A stretch of DNA of 64,000 nt from Mucor racemosus (Eukaryota > Mucoromycota > Mucoromycetes > Mucorales > Mucoraceae). The stretch is taken from NCBI GenBank assembly GCA_027405735.1, contig JAPEHQ010000001.1:1-64000 (forward strand), in the 5' to 3' direction. Made by a program: the position numbers and the translations under genes. A model generated the notes under the pieces. The model did not search any database. It had not been told where the DNA came from and was given only the letters and a program-made list of their open reading frames with translations. This document shows, in pieces, positions 44,761-57,613 of the stretch. The stretch's first letter is position 1. The number at the start of each line of letters is the position of its first letter.

Positions 44761-44956
44761 TGGCCATCACTGGAACCTATTGCCACCTTTTACCCTCTTT
44801 GTCCCAAGCCGATTTATTCAGTGCTTCACCAGAACCAACTTAAGTACTTACAAATGGTTCCTCGGTATTTGCATTCAAATCAGATAAATCAAATTGACTG
44901 GTTCCACCAACAGTAGTATCAAACGTATCATCAGCCCACCTTTTGATAATGTCAAC
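44761..44956 (-). pseudogene. Fragment of cytoplasmic dynein intermediate chain
   Basis: Starting after a TTTTAG acceptor-like site, the minus-strand frame reads FDLSDLNANTEEPFVST, a TAA stop, then VGSGEALNKSAWDKEGK, and after one missing base KVAIGSSDG. This order matches the last WD40 blades of dynein intermediate chains as I know them (a TEVP...VGSG.ALN...WDKEG...GSSDG pattern); there the stop position normally holds a sense codon such as Gln. The copy has one nonsense codon and one frameshift and ends at the CATAAA microsatellite. A functional gene is not in the window. Confidence 0.6.
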
Positions 44957-46099
44957 CTAAAATTAGAAACACCCCATTGTCATTGTTATAAGCTATTTTG
45001 AAAAGCTTGATTTTTAATATTGCAGCAAGTAAATAAAAAACAATATGGTACTAATAGCATATAATGAGTATTTAATATCTAAGTAGGTTTGATGAAGTAT
45101 GCTTTTAAACCCTTTTAAAAATCTTGAGGGAAACACCACATCTTGGTCCTGTAATTCCTATCCATCAAAATGTTGCAATTTCTGTTATATCAAAAGATAC
45201 TAATATAAAAATACTCTGCTAAAAAGGTACATTTTATTAATTCATTGATGCTTCCTATTTATATGTTTTCTAAATAGTTATATGATTATTAATATTATTA
45301 ATGAATTGCCGGGTATTGAAGTACTTGATATGATTTGGGAACAAATCATATATAATGGAATTTGTGGAATTGGGAATCTATGATTGTATCATTTGGATAA
45401 GATGTAGGATTACTTATATTTCATTGTTGCCAAGTGTTCCTGAAGGTTTCTGATAGCCGCTGTTAATGCTAGTGGTTATGTATGACATTTAGTATGAGTT
45501 ACTAAATGTCATGCCATGTTGGATTTCAATAGTTGTTCCTGGATTTCTACATCTGGGTAAACTTCTGATATATCACAGGCAGCCAAGTTTTCTGAGGTAA
45601 AATTGGCTGCTAAAAACGAATCAGCAATTTATTTTATTGTATCTATCAATTTTGTCGAGATTTTTGTGGTATAAACTTTGCTGGATTCTAGTATATATGC
45701 CTATGGCAGCCCTTAAATTTTATTATAAAGACTTGCTTGAACACATAATAAAAGTTGGTGAATAATTTATTTCACACATTTTGATATATAATTCTAAACG
45801 TCAAGTCTAGTTTTAGTAATTTTAGAGGGAAAAAACCAGCCAAAAAGCGTGAATATTTGTACTGCTAATCAATTTTAGCAGAAACTTGTTTTCAAAAACA
45901 GTATCCATACATTCAACATTGTTCCAGCTACAAATTTTATTAAATAAAGCAAGGATGGTTACTATAGTGATTGTTTCATAAATTTGAATGATGCAGAAAT
46001 GGTCAGCTTAAAATTGAGAAACCACATTTGAAATGAAAATAAGTCGAGAGAATACTAAGGTATTGCAATGATGGTTATTAAATAAAGTTTAGATTATTT
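44957..46099. other. Intergenic with one shared repeat end
   Basis: No gene. The part at about 45060-45190 is repeated in inverted orientation at the right end of the window. Confidence 0.45.
45060..45190 (+). repeat. Dispersed repeat, partner of 63830-64000
   Basis: GAGTATTTAATATCTAAGTA, TTTGATGAAGTATGCTTTT and CTTGGTCCTGTAATT recur in the same order on the minus strand at the window's right edge. Its class and full length are unknown. Confidence 0.7.
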
Positions 46100-46950
46100 T
46101 TCATTCTCTACCAGGATATCTAGGTTTTGGATTGTTGTGAAGACTTTTTTTATTTTTTTATAAATTTTGTGAGCACTTTTTCTGTTATAGATATCGATGA
46201 AGGGATGACACGTATGCAAAGCTAAAACCAGAGGATAGTACTCATTAGGGTCTATCTAACGAAATTTATCTCGCCAAAAAATATTGATTTTTTGTCGAGA
46301 AAATTGAGATTGAATGATTGATTTTTGGTGATGCAAAAAAAGATACATTTTGGACGAGGATATACAAGGATAAATTTTCGGTTTTACAAAAAATGATCAA
46401 AAAAAATTAAAATCCCCACGAAAAATAGGGCTACAGCTACGTATAAATACTCATTCTGTGGATAATTTTGTTGCGCATAATGTGCAAATAAAACATTTTA
46501 GGGTTGCATTTGAATGAAGGGTACTTTTTGATCAAAAACCGTTAAAATTTGATATTAAATTTACTGGAGATTTTATGAGAAAAACATTTTTAAAACCTAC
46601 ACGGATCGATTCCAAATTAAAGACTGAACCTAAAACATTTAATACGCTAGTTAAACTTACTATGCATTTTTGTGAGTAATTCAACAAACAAGGATTTTTT
46701 TGGATTTTTTTGAATTTTTTTTCCATTTGAACACTTTTTGGATTCAAGCTCAGTTACCTGTGTATATCTGATTATACAATTTTATATGATGATATTCAAA
46801 ATCGGAGCGTGCCCCCATTTCAATAGATAATCAGGAAATATAAAATGTAGGGCTATACTTGAGATACTACAGAATATTGATAAAAAAGTTATTTCTATTC
46901 ATTTTTATTTTTCAGCGAGTATAAAGGCTTCAAACGTGAAACACTTGCTT
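46100..46950 (-). repeat. R2 repeat, diverged copy 4
   Basis: On the minus strand, TAGCGTATTAAATGTTTT, GCGCAACAAAATTATCC, TAGCTGTAG and TTTTTCGTGG follow the order of the R2 tail. TCTCGCCAAAAAATATTGATT near 46269 corresponds to the inverted block. Much more diverged than copies 1-3. Confidence 0.55.
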
Positions 46951-48167
46951 TTCTCCAGCTTAGAAAGACAACCTAAAATATCAAATATCTCGAGTTTTTA
47001 CTACGCTTGCCTACTCTAGTCCTCAGCTAAAATTAGCCCTTTTTTTGCAAGTATAAATAACATACCTAGGGCTCACAGATACTTGTTTTTCATATTTCGG
47101 TACCCATCATTGTAAATAGGAAATATTTTTTGATTTTGATTTTTGAGTTTTGGCATTTTCCAGAATTTTGACGTATAAAAGATGTAATTGTTTAGGATTG
47201 AACTACTATGCAATGATCTGTAGTCTTGGACTAATAAAAAAGGTGAATAATATGCGTATAGGTTTTATCCTTGGTATTATAAATTGGTGATCACTGGATT
47301 GATGAAGGTTGGTGTTCTTATTTGTAAATTAGATATTTATTAGTAGTGAATAAATAAAAGTAAAGGGAGTGTAACAAAACGGATAAATCTACAGCACAAG
47401 GGATCGTGTAATGATTTCCTTGTAGTATTTATATAAGGAATAAGGAAAGGTTTTAAATGAATGAACCTGAAATGTTTAACTCATTACATAGTATGACACT
47501 TGCCATAGAACTAAGCCTTAATCACTATATTTAGCGAACCATTTATAAAATATGCAATATAAAGTAAATATAACGTAATAGATTTACGCAATTTTTGTTG
47601 GATCATGATAAAAATATGCGGTAAATCACCTTAAAATTTATAATTATGGACTATGTCCCTAAACCTAGTAACTAAGGCTTTGTCTTTGAAGTCAGTGTAA
47701 AAGAACTAAAAATCTAGGGACAAAATTCATAAATTTTGAACAGATTGCGCAATCATGCCCTTTGCAAATTGCATTTCGGTTTGTATTGAATGTGTAAATC
47801 TAGTAAAGTAGCAATTTATTTTATGGTTTTCTGATTTCAATACATATTTGTATAAATAAGATACAATATTTGTAGCTTGTCTTTTAAATGCTTTGTAAAA
47901 ATTATGCTAATATAATAAAGTTTTAATTGCATTGTTGCTTATTCAAAAGTACATGCACAAGGATCTATGTTGTATTACTTTGTATTCCTTGAATCGATGC
48001 ATGGTTGTAGTTTTTTTTTGTAGGTTTATACATTTGTTCAAGACAGATGCCACACTTTTTGATCGATCAAGTTTAAAACTGGTATTGGTCTTTACATATA
48101 GAGCTCCTGATTCCTTTTCTTTCCTACTAAAGCTTACGTGTTCTCTACTTCTTTTCAGAATGAGCAG
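46951..48167. other. Intergenic, LTR-like traces
   Basis: No gene. About 47270-47420, read on the minus strand, resembles 15070-15180 (CTAATTTACAAATAAGAACA), perhaps another LTR family. The open frames between 47932 and 48201 have no resemblance to known proteins. Confidence 0.4.
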
Positions 48168-48865
48168 CTCAAGCATTGGATCAAAAAGATTGCTTACCTA
48201 ACAAAACCAAAGAAAACAAATCTGAGATAAGACAAACTTCTTTTTCAATAGACAAGGAAGGATTGGATATCTTTGAAAAAAACTATGATGAAGACAGGGA
48301 CAAAAATTACATTGGAGGTGATGCAGAACAAGATAAAGAACAAGACAAGAACTGTAGCAATGAAGAAGACGGATATAATGAAAATGAAAACGAAAATATT
48401 GAGCATGTTGTATTAGGTAGAATAACAACATTTTCTCTTCACTTTACGTGTATACATATTGTATACAAGTCAATTCACCCTAATTTAAATGTGCCTTTAT
48501 AGAAACTGGTGCACAAATAAAACAATTTACGCAAAAGTTAATCAAGAATTCTGGCCACTGTTATCATTGTGATGCAATTTGTGAACAATAGTTGGTAGTT
48601 CTAAATTAAAGCAAGCATTTGAAGTTATCCGCCCTTATTCTTCCATTTTTTATAATAAATCGTTGTATGTATTTTACCTGTGGTGTGCCAAAAACCACAT
48701 ATATTTCCTCTTCGACGATCTTGCTCATGTTTATATTTTAAAAAAAGAGGTTCAAAGTAAGTACATGTAAGAAGTAATAGATAAAAGTATTTTATTCAAA
48801 TTCTTGGAACCTTTGTAGATGAAGCTGCACGAGATGCCATTGATGAAACCTTAATAATTAAATAA
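48168..48865 (+). pseudogene. Decayed three-exon gene of unknown family
   Basis: From a possible acceptor at 48167 the frame gives ALDQKDCLPNKTKENK and an acidic stretch ending IEHVVL. An intron (48419-48502, GTAGAA to TATAG) joins ETGAQIKQFTQKLIKNSGHCYHCDAICE. Then a TAG and a one-base shift interrupt, and a second frame continues KLKQAFEVIRPYSSIFYNK and WCAKNHIYFLFDDLAHVY. A further intron (GTAAGTAC to TTGTAG) leads to NEAARDAIDETLIIK and a stop. The Cys/His-containing CYHCDAIC segment may bind metal. No convincing start codon. I do not recognise the family. Confidence 0.5.
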
Positions 48866-49474
48866 CCATATAATATACTTTATATGTGCATTCCATTCTC
48901 TAAGTTTGCTAACAAAATCAATTAATAAAAGTAAATACATAAACTTACTTGTGTATTATGTGTACAGCTGTAATTACAACATTAATTCAAGTATTTTCAG
49001 CTCTAATGTTTTAAAATATTGCGCGTTAGAGATAATAGACAGTATGAAATGATGATTTATGCTTTATTTACTCTTATTTTACTACGTGTAATGCTTCATT
49101 ATATAACTCGACTGGATGTAATGATTTGTTCTCTATGCTCTATAGCTTATCAGTACTATAGAATAACAAGGTACATTTGTATACTCAATGATGTGATTTA
49201 TGCTATCACAAAACCCAAATTTTAAATAAAAGCGAACACAAAGGCAAGGGGCGTCTTACAAACAAATCTTATTGTCTTTATCAGTGTAACATTCATAATT
49301 GATGTGATACGTTACATAACCTTGCAAATGTAAATATAATATATCAAAGAAACTATATATCATCAGCTTTATTCTCTCTCCTTCTCCCTCCACTCGCCTC
49401 CCCATCATCCTTCCTTCAATTGACCCTTTTTTTTTTTTTTTTTTACTGTAAATACATTCCTTTATAACACAAAA
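48866..49474. other. Upstream region of the Kch1-like gene
   Basis: A CT-rich tract (CTCTCTCCTTCTCCCTCC) and a T19 run lie within about 110 bp upstream of the ATG at 49475; pyrimidine-rich stretches of this type are common in fungal promoters. Nothing else was recognised. Confidence 0.4.
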
Positions 49475-50936
49475 ATGTCCAATGCATATAAAAGAGCAAG
49501 TCTAGTACTACAAAAAGCAACAGGACCCAAATGGAAACAAGAATTAGTATCAGATCATAAATTTGATTTTATAGATGTTGAATATTTTCGAGAACGTACA
49601 TGTGTATTAACTATTCGATACATTATACTGTTATGTTCAGTGGTTGTATCTGTCATGGTATATGGTGCTGATTTATGGTCAGCCGCTATTTTACTGATTT
49701 ACGATGTAAAAAAATAATGCTAGTGTAATATATATTTGATTGAAAATCTAATTAACTCTAAATTATATAGAAATGGTCTCTTTCAACACAACCTAAAATT
49801 CCATTTTATATCAGTAAATGGATTTATGTTGGATGCATTGCATTATCATTTATACTTTTGGCATGGGAAATTCGTAAAACAAGGAATGTTATGGCAACAC
49901 GAGATATTTCCTTGGCAGTAACCAACCCTTTAGCTTATCGAACATACTCTGTAAAGAGTTACGTCCATTTTTGTCTATTGAGGAAAATCAAATCTTCGAC
50001 CAGATGGAGCGATGTAGTTATATTTTATGTATTTTATACCCTAAAAGGTAAAGTAGTGTATTTATTTAAATGCTTTTAACTTTAATTGTATATTTAGGCT
50101 GGAAAAGAGTGATTGTGGCTCAAGGACCTAGACAGATTATTGCTGGTATCACTGTATACGCCCTGTTGAAATCTGCATGGACCGATCCAAATGGTATGTT
50201 AATTATAGGAACAAAAACATTGATTAGCTAATATAATATATGCAGGTGGCTTTAAATTCTCTGATGATTGGGATACTTATGGTCAAGATTGGCCACAGCG
50301 TGTTGCATTAGTTCTTATGTGTTTTACATGTATCTTGTGGATTTTCTCTGCCTTGTCCATCTTATTAGCTGTATTACTGTATTTTCCTATTCTCTGCCAA
50401 ATTCAGGGAAATTTAAAAGAATATTGTTGCCACAAGATTGATAAACGGTAAATATTTACGAGTAATTTGCTTCTTTTTTATTTATAAATTACTCATTATT
50501 GTTACACATTTGTTATATATAGCATTGATGAACTATTGGACAAACAACGTAAAAAACGACTTCGAAATAACGATAGAAAGTACGCAAATAGCATTAGCAG
50601 CAAGAAATCGAAAAAGTCTAATAAACAAGATAGAGATCAAGTCATTGAAGCTGTACCTGCTTTACCTACATTGCCAGTAATTAATAATGTCGATCTTTAT
50701 GCTGGCGAAAAGAAGAATAGCCCTTGGTCATATCAACAACAAGAGCAGCAAAACTCTTTTTACTATGATAGTCAACCAATGACACCTTTGGAATCTTCAT
50801 ATTCATTACAAAAAAATCCTACAAACAAGTTTAATCCATATAGTGAAACACCTCGTATCCAACAACAAAATTCAGTATATCAACCTGCAAAGGCATATGC
50901 ACAACAAGATAATGCATCCAATTACTATTATTCTCC

Positions 50937-50975
<39 letters not shown>

Positions 50976-51357
50976 TCAATACTCTGCTACTTCAACAGCG
51001 TATAATACACCTACTACTACACAATCGTTCAAGAATATTCAATCTTATGATTCATCGACTGCGGTAATGACAACGGATAGAAATAAACCTCATACACATG
51101 ATGATTATTCATCTGTTGCTAGCCATACGCAAATACCAAATGGAGGTTATTCACAAGCATCGTATGATAATCATAGCGTTACAAAATCACCATCTCAATA
51201 TCACCAAAATGCTTATTATCAACAAAGCTATGAAGAATTACCAACAGCACGAACAATGAACACATCGCATCAAGATATTCAAGATGATTATTTCCAGAAT
51301 TATTCAGTACCTCCTCCAAAACAGCAACAGCAACAAAGTTACTCCAATTATATCTAG
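49475..51357 (+). CDS. Kch1/Prm6-type low-affinity K+ transporter
   Basis: Five exons (49475-49705, 49771-50047, 50098-50193, 50246-50447, 50523-51357) give 469 residues. Yeast Kch1 and Prm6 mediate K+ influx that triggers Ca2+ uptake after mating pheromone or stress. Family features seen: KWKQELVSDHKFDFIDVE at the N-terminus, then four likely membrane segments (IRYIILLCSVVVSVMVY, WIYVGCIALSFILLAW, GITVYALLKSAW and a long one in VALVLMCFTCILWIFSALS). The loop EIRKTRNVMATRDISLA and GWKRVIVAQGPRQIIAG are typical. The C-terminal 240 residues are Q/Y/S-rich, cytosolic and disordered, with a poly-Q run encoded by pure CAA repeats. It converges with the lipase gene, 188 bp away. Confidence 0.85.
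50938..50975 (+). repeat. CAA microsatellite encoding poly-Q
   Basis: An uninterrupted run of about twelve CAA codons inside the last exon of the Kch1-like gene, ended by CATCAA. Pure codon repeats of this kind vary in length between strains. Confidence 0.85.
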
Positions 51358-51545
51358 AACTACTGCATGTATGCAGCGTATATCATCTCTGTGCATTGCA
51401 TGCATAATAGTTGCATCGATTTTATTATTAAATGATCTGTTTTTTAATGAGATTATTATGTTTGTTTGTATTATATTACTGTAAAATGATGAATGAAAAC
51501 TATCTAAGAATAGCAAAAGAAAGAAAACTGGCAATTACTCTTTTT

Positions 51546-53259
51546 TTATTGTTCTGCAAGTAAGTCTTGATCTTCAATGTCACTATTCTTGTGGCCTTCC
51601 TTTTGATGAAGAGGACCTTCATAATGAGGATTGAATTGGCGTAATAACTTGAGAATATCAGGGTAAACAATTTTATCAAGGCCATCAGCCCATAAAAAGT
51701 CCAAATGTTCCCATTTTTCAATAGATTTTACATAGGCTAAAGGAGACGGTAAATCAGCTGACAGTACATTAAAATCTACTAAAGAATCTGAACGACCATA
51801 AAAGATGGCAATTGGTGTTTGGATTTGTAAAGTAGGAAAGCGAGGTGGGATATGATCAGCAACAGCATTGACAGTATGATAAGGTAGTCTACTTGGCATT
51901 TCATCGTACATTTGAAATTGACCTGTACGAATGATTTGAAACCAATGTACGAGAGATTTTACACTGGTAAGGGAATATAAATGCTGATAGCTAACTGTCT
52001 TTTGATCAGCAGACATGTTATCTCCTGTCCAACCAAATAAGAATCCTACGCTTGCATCAATTACTTTAACAAATAGAGGTGGACTGACAATGCGTTGCCA
52101 AAAGAGCGCTAATTTGAGCGGCGTTTTTCTACCAAACATGAGATAAATGACACTAGGAGTAGCTTTTACAAATGCATCGATCAATGGATGTTTGAGCCCT
52201 TTGGGTGTCGTAGCAGGTGCCATGGCAATAAAAAGATTGATCTTTTTATTCAAATCAGTATTCAAAGAAAGTCCTGCAAATGCCTGTGCGGTACCTTGAG
52301 AGAAACCAATATAGGTCAAATTAGGAGCACCGGTTTCAGCCAAAATATACTATCGGAATGCATAAATAAAAAATACGCACATGTACACGAGATGTTAATA
52401 CTTACATCTACGGTATCAGGCATATCTCTCATTGCAAATTCGTTCAAGGAAAAATTCCAAAATGGTTGATGTCGGGGACTATGATGAACATGATACTGAG
52501 AATATTTGTTTCCGCGAGCATTACCAAGCCAAACATCGTAACCTTGTTTAGCTAAAATAAAAGGTAGATTGCTATATTCTTCAGTATTTGCAACCCAAAC
52601 TTCAGAAGACATTAAAAATCCATGATATAATAAAACAACAGGCTTTCCTTGATATCCTCCTTGCGCTTTTGGCAATTTTTGTTGAATAAATTTATCTAAA
52701 TTATCAATTACTTCAATGCCTCTTTTTGGTTGAAATGTCTTTTCTCTCTTAAAATTCTCATGATGTTTATCCTTGACAGATGGAATACGATGTACACATA
52801 AAAGATAATCATCCAAAGTACGAACTATATGCTGTTCACAATCATAGTTTTTCCTAAAAAAGAAGCAATTAACAATTGATCTTCAGCTAAAAAAAACTAC
52901 CTGTTACCAATGTCGAACCATCTTTTCGAAACCTTCTGCTTTTTCTAACGGGCTTACATGAGGTTTATTTTCAACTTTTGATAACCAAGGAAATAGTCTA
53001 TCAATACAAATTTATATGTTGAATAATTTATATAGTACACATCAACTTACGAACTAATGACACCGTCAATTCCATTAATCAAGAATTTAGGCATAATCAT
53101 TACAATTATTCTAATAATACTTTCAAATAGAAAGAAAAGTATGGTAAAAACCAATCTAGAAAGGTATATTTAATAAAATAAAACAGTGATTAAATGATCC
53201 TAAATTTACCCTTGATAGTCTCTAAATGATAAACGATCTAAAATTGGTATTTTAATCAT
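51546..53259 (-). CDS. Membrane-anchored acid lipase / steryl ester hydrolase (Tgl1/Yeh1 type)
   Basis: Five exons (53259-53210, 53155-53051, 52997-52908, 52853-52406, 52349-51546) give 498 residues. It hydrolyses steryl esters or triacylglycerol, probably at lipid droplets or a membrane. The N-terminus MIKIPILDRLSF precedes a membrane segment (LVFTILFFLFESIIRIIVMIM). The acid-lipase N-terminal domain follows (YDCEQHIVRTLDDYLLCVHR) and then the alpha/beta-hydrolase fold: VVLLYHGFLMSSEVW, DVWLGNARGNKYS and FWNFSLNEFAMRD. The catalytic triad is visible as Ser in GFSQG, Asp in YGRSDSLVDF and His in WEHLDFLWA. Four introns all fit frame and family. Whether it prefers steryl esters or triglycerides cannot be told from sequence. 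Confidence 0.92.
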
Positions 53260-54093
53260 GTGTCATATATAAATATTTGTACAAAGAGAAAGAGATAGAG
53301 AGAGAGAGAAAAGAAAGGCAAAATGAAACAGAACGAGGCCTTCTTTAATGCCTCTTTTTTTCGATCGTCAAATTTATTGAGATTGGAGCGGAGAGAAGGT
53401 TGATGAGGGTTATCGGTCTATCACATGTCAATTGCTTAATTTGCTATACATATAGATCCATCATGTTTGATAAACACGGAAACTGTAATATTACCAACAA
53501 TAATAGTTTCTAGAACCTTTGAAAAAAACATCCGAACAGTCGTAATTGTCATGAGTTCTGGTAAACCATTAGCAAGAACTTGTCTAATCTTTCTAACGTT
53601 AATTAAACATTAAACCATATAGTCCTGAAAAGCATCATACAATAGAATGTGGATACTCAATAAAATGCAAACCTAATTGCCCAGAAAATTTGTATAATGG
53701 CCTCGGAGATAACACTCGCCTTTTGTGAAATATCCTGTGTATACTCAAAACATGGTGCAAGCTCTAAAAGAGGCGACTTAAAGAGGCAATGCTTTCTATA
53801 TAGAATGATGAAAGGATGATTTCATTTGCAATGCTTAATACAGAGCTCTGGGAGTACCGTATATCGGTCAAGGCAGCCGAGCGGCCAAGTTTATTTACGA
53901 CTTCTTCTATCAAATATACATGATACCATGAAAATAACGGTCTAACTAGGAAAACCATGATAATATCACAGTAATGTAAATAAATGATATTGTTTAATTA
54001 CATTTACTTACATTAATTAATGTCAATATGGATTATTTACATTATTTAATTGATCCGCAAAACTTTTATTTAATATTTGTGAAATATTTTCTA
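53260..54093. other. Spacer between lipase and FAR11 genes
   Basis: A GAGA-rich tract (about 53286-53310) lies just upstream of the lipase gene. A 64-codon minus-strand frame at 53764-53958 shows no resemblance to known proteins. Nothing else was recognised. Confidence 0.5.
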
Positions 54094-57000
54094 TTAAATT
54101 GGCCAGCCTTCTTCATCAGTAAGAACTTCACCTTCATACGTATTTAGAACCTTTAGATATCTTTCATCATCCATTTCCACATTAAGCCACCTTTGAACTG
54201 TTTTTTGTTCTACAAGCGATAACCTTTTTTCTAAATCTTCTTTGGTTAAGCTTCCCCAGTCTATATCCTGTAAGGGATTAAATTCTGGTTCCATCTCATC
54301 AGCGTCTTCGTCATCAATATCATCAAAGGCTGTTTTCTTTTCAGTTGATCCCCATGTATCTGTCGCTATGGAAGATGCTGAAGGAGAAGAACCCCAGCCA
54401 TCTTGTTCTAAAAGTAATTGCTTTTCTTGTTGTTCCAATTGTTCTTGCTTCTTTTGTTTTTCTTCAAATTCTCGACGCAATTCTTCAATGTATAATTTGT
54501 TGATTTCGTTTGTAAGATCTTGTGCAGAAAGTGGTATGGGAATGGTATCAGGTACAGGTGTGCCGATATGGAAATCATTTTCTGTTGTTGTTGTTGTTGT
54601 TGTTGCTTCAAAATCACCATCATCTTCGTCTTCATCGTCTTCATCTTCATCATCTTCGCCATCAGTTGAATAAACATCTTTTTCGAGCCAATCTCGATAA
54701 TCTCTTTTGAAATACATGTCCAATTCAACATCATCGACTAGAATAGATTCACTTAATGTATATTCAGGTAATTTCTTACTATTACTATCGTGATTGGTGG
54801 TGTAACCATTACTATAAAACAATGTGTTTTCTGGTCCACTCACTTCATCCATGTTGGGTAAAATATTTGGTAAATAGCGTTGTCCATTATATAATCGAGT
54901 AAGCATACGTAAATTGATTTCTTTCATCTTTTGAATGGTGTGATCAATTAATTAATTATGTGGTGTTTTCAATTGATTACTTACTGCACTTTCATCCATA
55001 TCAGCATTTCCTTCAGGACTTGATAACCAGTCGTCGTTTAAACTGGTTAAACAGTGAGAATATATCGCAGAAATAGTCTTCATATTTGCTACAAACCTCT
55101 ATTAGTCAATTGAACAAACATTTATGTTTCATAAGCACATTGTACTTACCTGATCTCCACTTACGCCCCATGAAAGGAACTTGGTTTTTGAGATTTTTTA
55201 AAACGTATAAATCAATAATGGGATGACCTACTTTGAGTAACCTCTTCAAGATGGCCTGAGACAAACCCAATTAGTTTTGTAATCAATATTGATAACAATT
55301 GATAAAAACTTACCGAGGATTTGTATTGAACTAGCAGCAAAATACGATGTGTCTTTCTCTTTGTAAGCATTTGAAGAACTCTCAGCAAGTTGATGGACCA
55401 GCACAAATTTCGATTATTTGTATAGTTTTCTTGTTTATCTGTGTCATCATTATCATCATCATCAGCATCATCATCATCATTATCATTATCATCATCTTTT
55501 GTATGTATTTGTTGTACGAAACCTAAAAAGCTATTTAAAACAGTTGGCAAACAATGCATAATTTTCAAATGCAAAGCCGAAAGTACCTTTGACTATCATC
55601 ATCTGTCTTTTTAGCTGCTAGTAAAGCAACTTCTTGCAATCCCAATAGCTTTAAAATCAATAGCATACATCCAGAATCAATCAAGACTTGGGACAAATAT
55701 TCAAATTTCAATACGTGCGATGTTTTGAACCATTTTAGCAGTAAAAGTAATATACCCGACACAGCTTTAGAGATTGATTCTCTATTTCGAGTTACATTAA
55801 TGTCTTCTAATATCTCTGCTTCTTTATCTTTTCCAATAGATACAGTAGACAATAATAACTTGAGAATAACGACAACTATACTTTGAAAATTAGGTACAAT
55901 GCTTTCATACAATTGATCTATTCTCTTGATTTGGCTTTCTTCTTGTTCATTCAAATGATGATAAACCATATCATCCCATTCTTCTGATGTGTGTGGCTGT
56001 TGTTGACTATTGTTCCATCTAGACCATCGATGAACTGCTTTCTCACGTTCATAAATGATTTGATAATTGGCAACTGAAATGTATAAATGTTTCATCCATA
56101 CTGCACTGGCTTCTGTTAAACTGTAAGGCTCCATTGCACTTGATTCGGTGAATGGTAATACATTTATTTCTGTGGCAGTTTGCCTTTTACTGTTGCCATT
56201 AACTGCAGTTGTAATAGCAGGTTGTTGATTCTTTGATGGGAACAATGTTTGATAAGGTAAATCGATATTTTTGGATGCTTTATAGAGTCCCATAGCTTTA
56301 GAAAGACGGGTAGATGCTACTACAGTTAATGGGTCTGCACATTTATTTGGTGGTTTAATAGGTGTAAACGTTGGATATCTTTCGCTTGCTTGATGGTAAA
56401 ATTGAAATAATTCTTCAGGTGTACATTTCACTGTGTTTGATTTATCTGTTATTAATGGCAAATGGCAAACTGTTCGAATAGATGCTTTCAATTGATTGTA
56501 TGATGTATCCAAGGGGCCTAAACTGACCGATAATACTTTGTATAGCACAAGCATCAACTAGCAAAGGTTGGCTTTGAGTATTTAGATATATTTGATTCAT
56601 TATTGACCTACTTTTTTCAGAGGAAAGGTTTTTGTAAAATGCTCTTTTAATCTAACTACCAGATCAAACAAAAATTCAGGCAGACCACCATTTTTAATAT
56701 CTTCATTATTAAATGATACAATCAAATATAGAATTGTTAAATGTATATCAATTTCTTTACAATAAAATTTCACTAAATCTGGTTGAGAGGATCTACATGA
56801 AAATTAATTAGCAATGAATAATCAACATTGCATGAATTTTACATTGAAGGTGTTTCGAGTTGTTTACAAGCATGATTTAAACATTGCTTTGTTGTTGTTA
56901 ATATATCCATCTTGAATAATATTTGATTGTTTTGCTCGATTGATTGTAAATGAGCTTGTTTATTTTCCAATCGAAGATACTCACCATAACTTCCTAATTT

Positions 57001-57613
57001 GTATAATTGATTGTATTAGTCATTGTTGTCATGGCAACATTGATTGTGTTGGATGTACCCAAGGAAATATAAACTAATCGCTTTGCTGCACTCAATCTTT
57101 GCTTATCATTCAAAAAATCCAAGTGATCTCCACAGTTTTGAATGATATCTCTTTTCTCGTTCTCATTGCATTCAGTCCATGCTAATTATAAGAAATATAA
57201 TGATTTAATTGCCATTGTTTACATGATTTAAGCTTGATTTTTTTTTACGTGAGAATATCTCGTTATACTCTTGTTGATATTGCCTTAATTCTGATTTGAC
57301 TTCAGAGTATGATATAAATTCATTAATTTCTTGCACAAAATCCTCTGGTTTGTGATAATCGTAGTTTATATGCTGCTGTGATTTCTAAATTAATCAACAT
57401 TAGCTAAAATGTAAATGAGTAATTTAAGAATAACCTTACATTATTTTTATTATAAAATTTATTCAGTTGCTCAGTATTCACTGTATGCTGACCTTCCAAC
57501 ATATTGGTTGAACCAGTGTATATAAATTGAACGAAAAGGGCAAATGGAACATGGACAACAACAGCATGTTTCTTGGTTGTTCTTCTTTCCTTCACAGGTG
57601 ACTGGTAATACAT
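54094..57613 (-). CDS. FAR11: STRIPAK subunit Far11/STRIP
   Basis: Ten exons: 57613-57440, 57384-57249, 57181-57059, 56993-56843, 56792-56612, 56557-55587, 55530-55314, 55255-55150, 55088-54985 and 54927-54094. They give 998 residues from ATG 57613, or 961 from an inner ATG at 57502, which I find equally likely because the first 37 residues look untypical. Far11/STRIP proteins scaffold the STRIPAK phosphatase complex, which controls cell-cycle re-entry, hyphal fusion and development. Family phrases: RLVYISLGSYGEYLRLENKQ, GGLPEFLFDLVVRLKEHF, RIDQLYESIVPNFQSIVVV, LLLLKWFKTSHVLKFEYLSQ, AILKRLLKVGHPIIDLYVLK and FMGRKWRS. Two acidic tracts (GAT repeats near 55460, DEDDEDEDD near 54640) are local expansions. 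Exon junctions 2-10 keep frame throughout. Confidence 0.92.

Noticed and set aside
53868..53895. 5' half of a tRNA-Leu/Ser gene
   Set aside because: GGCAGCCGAGCGGCCAAG resembles a D arm, but no B box or anticodon arm follows within 100 bp.
54242..54673. Serine-rich plus-strand protein
   Set aside because: It is the complement of the acidic, Q-rich last exon of FAR11.
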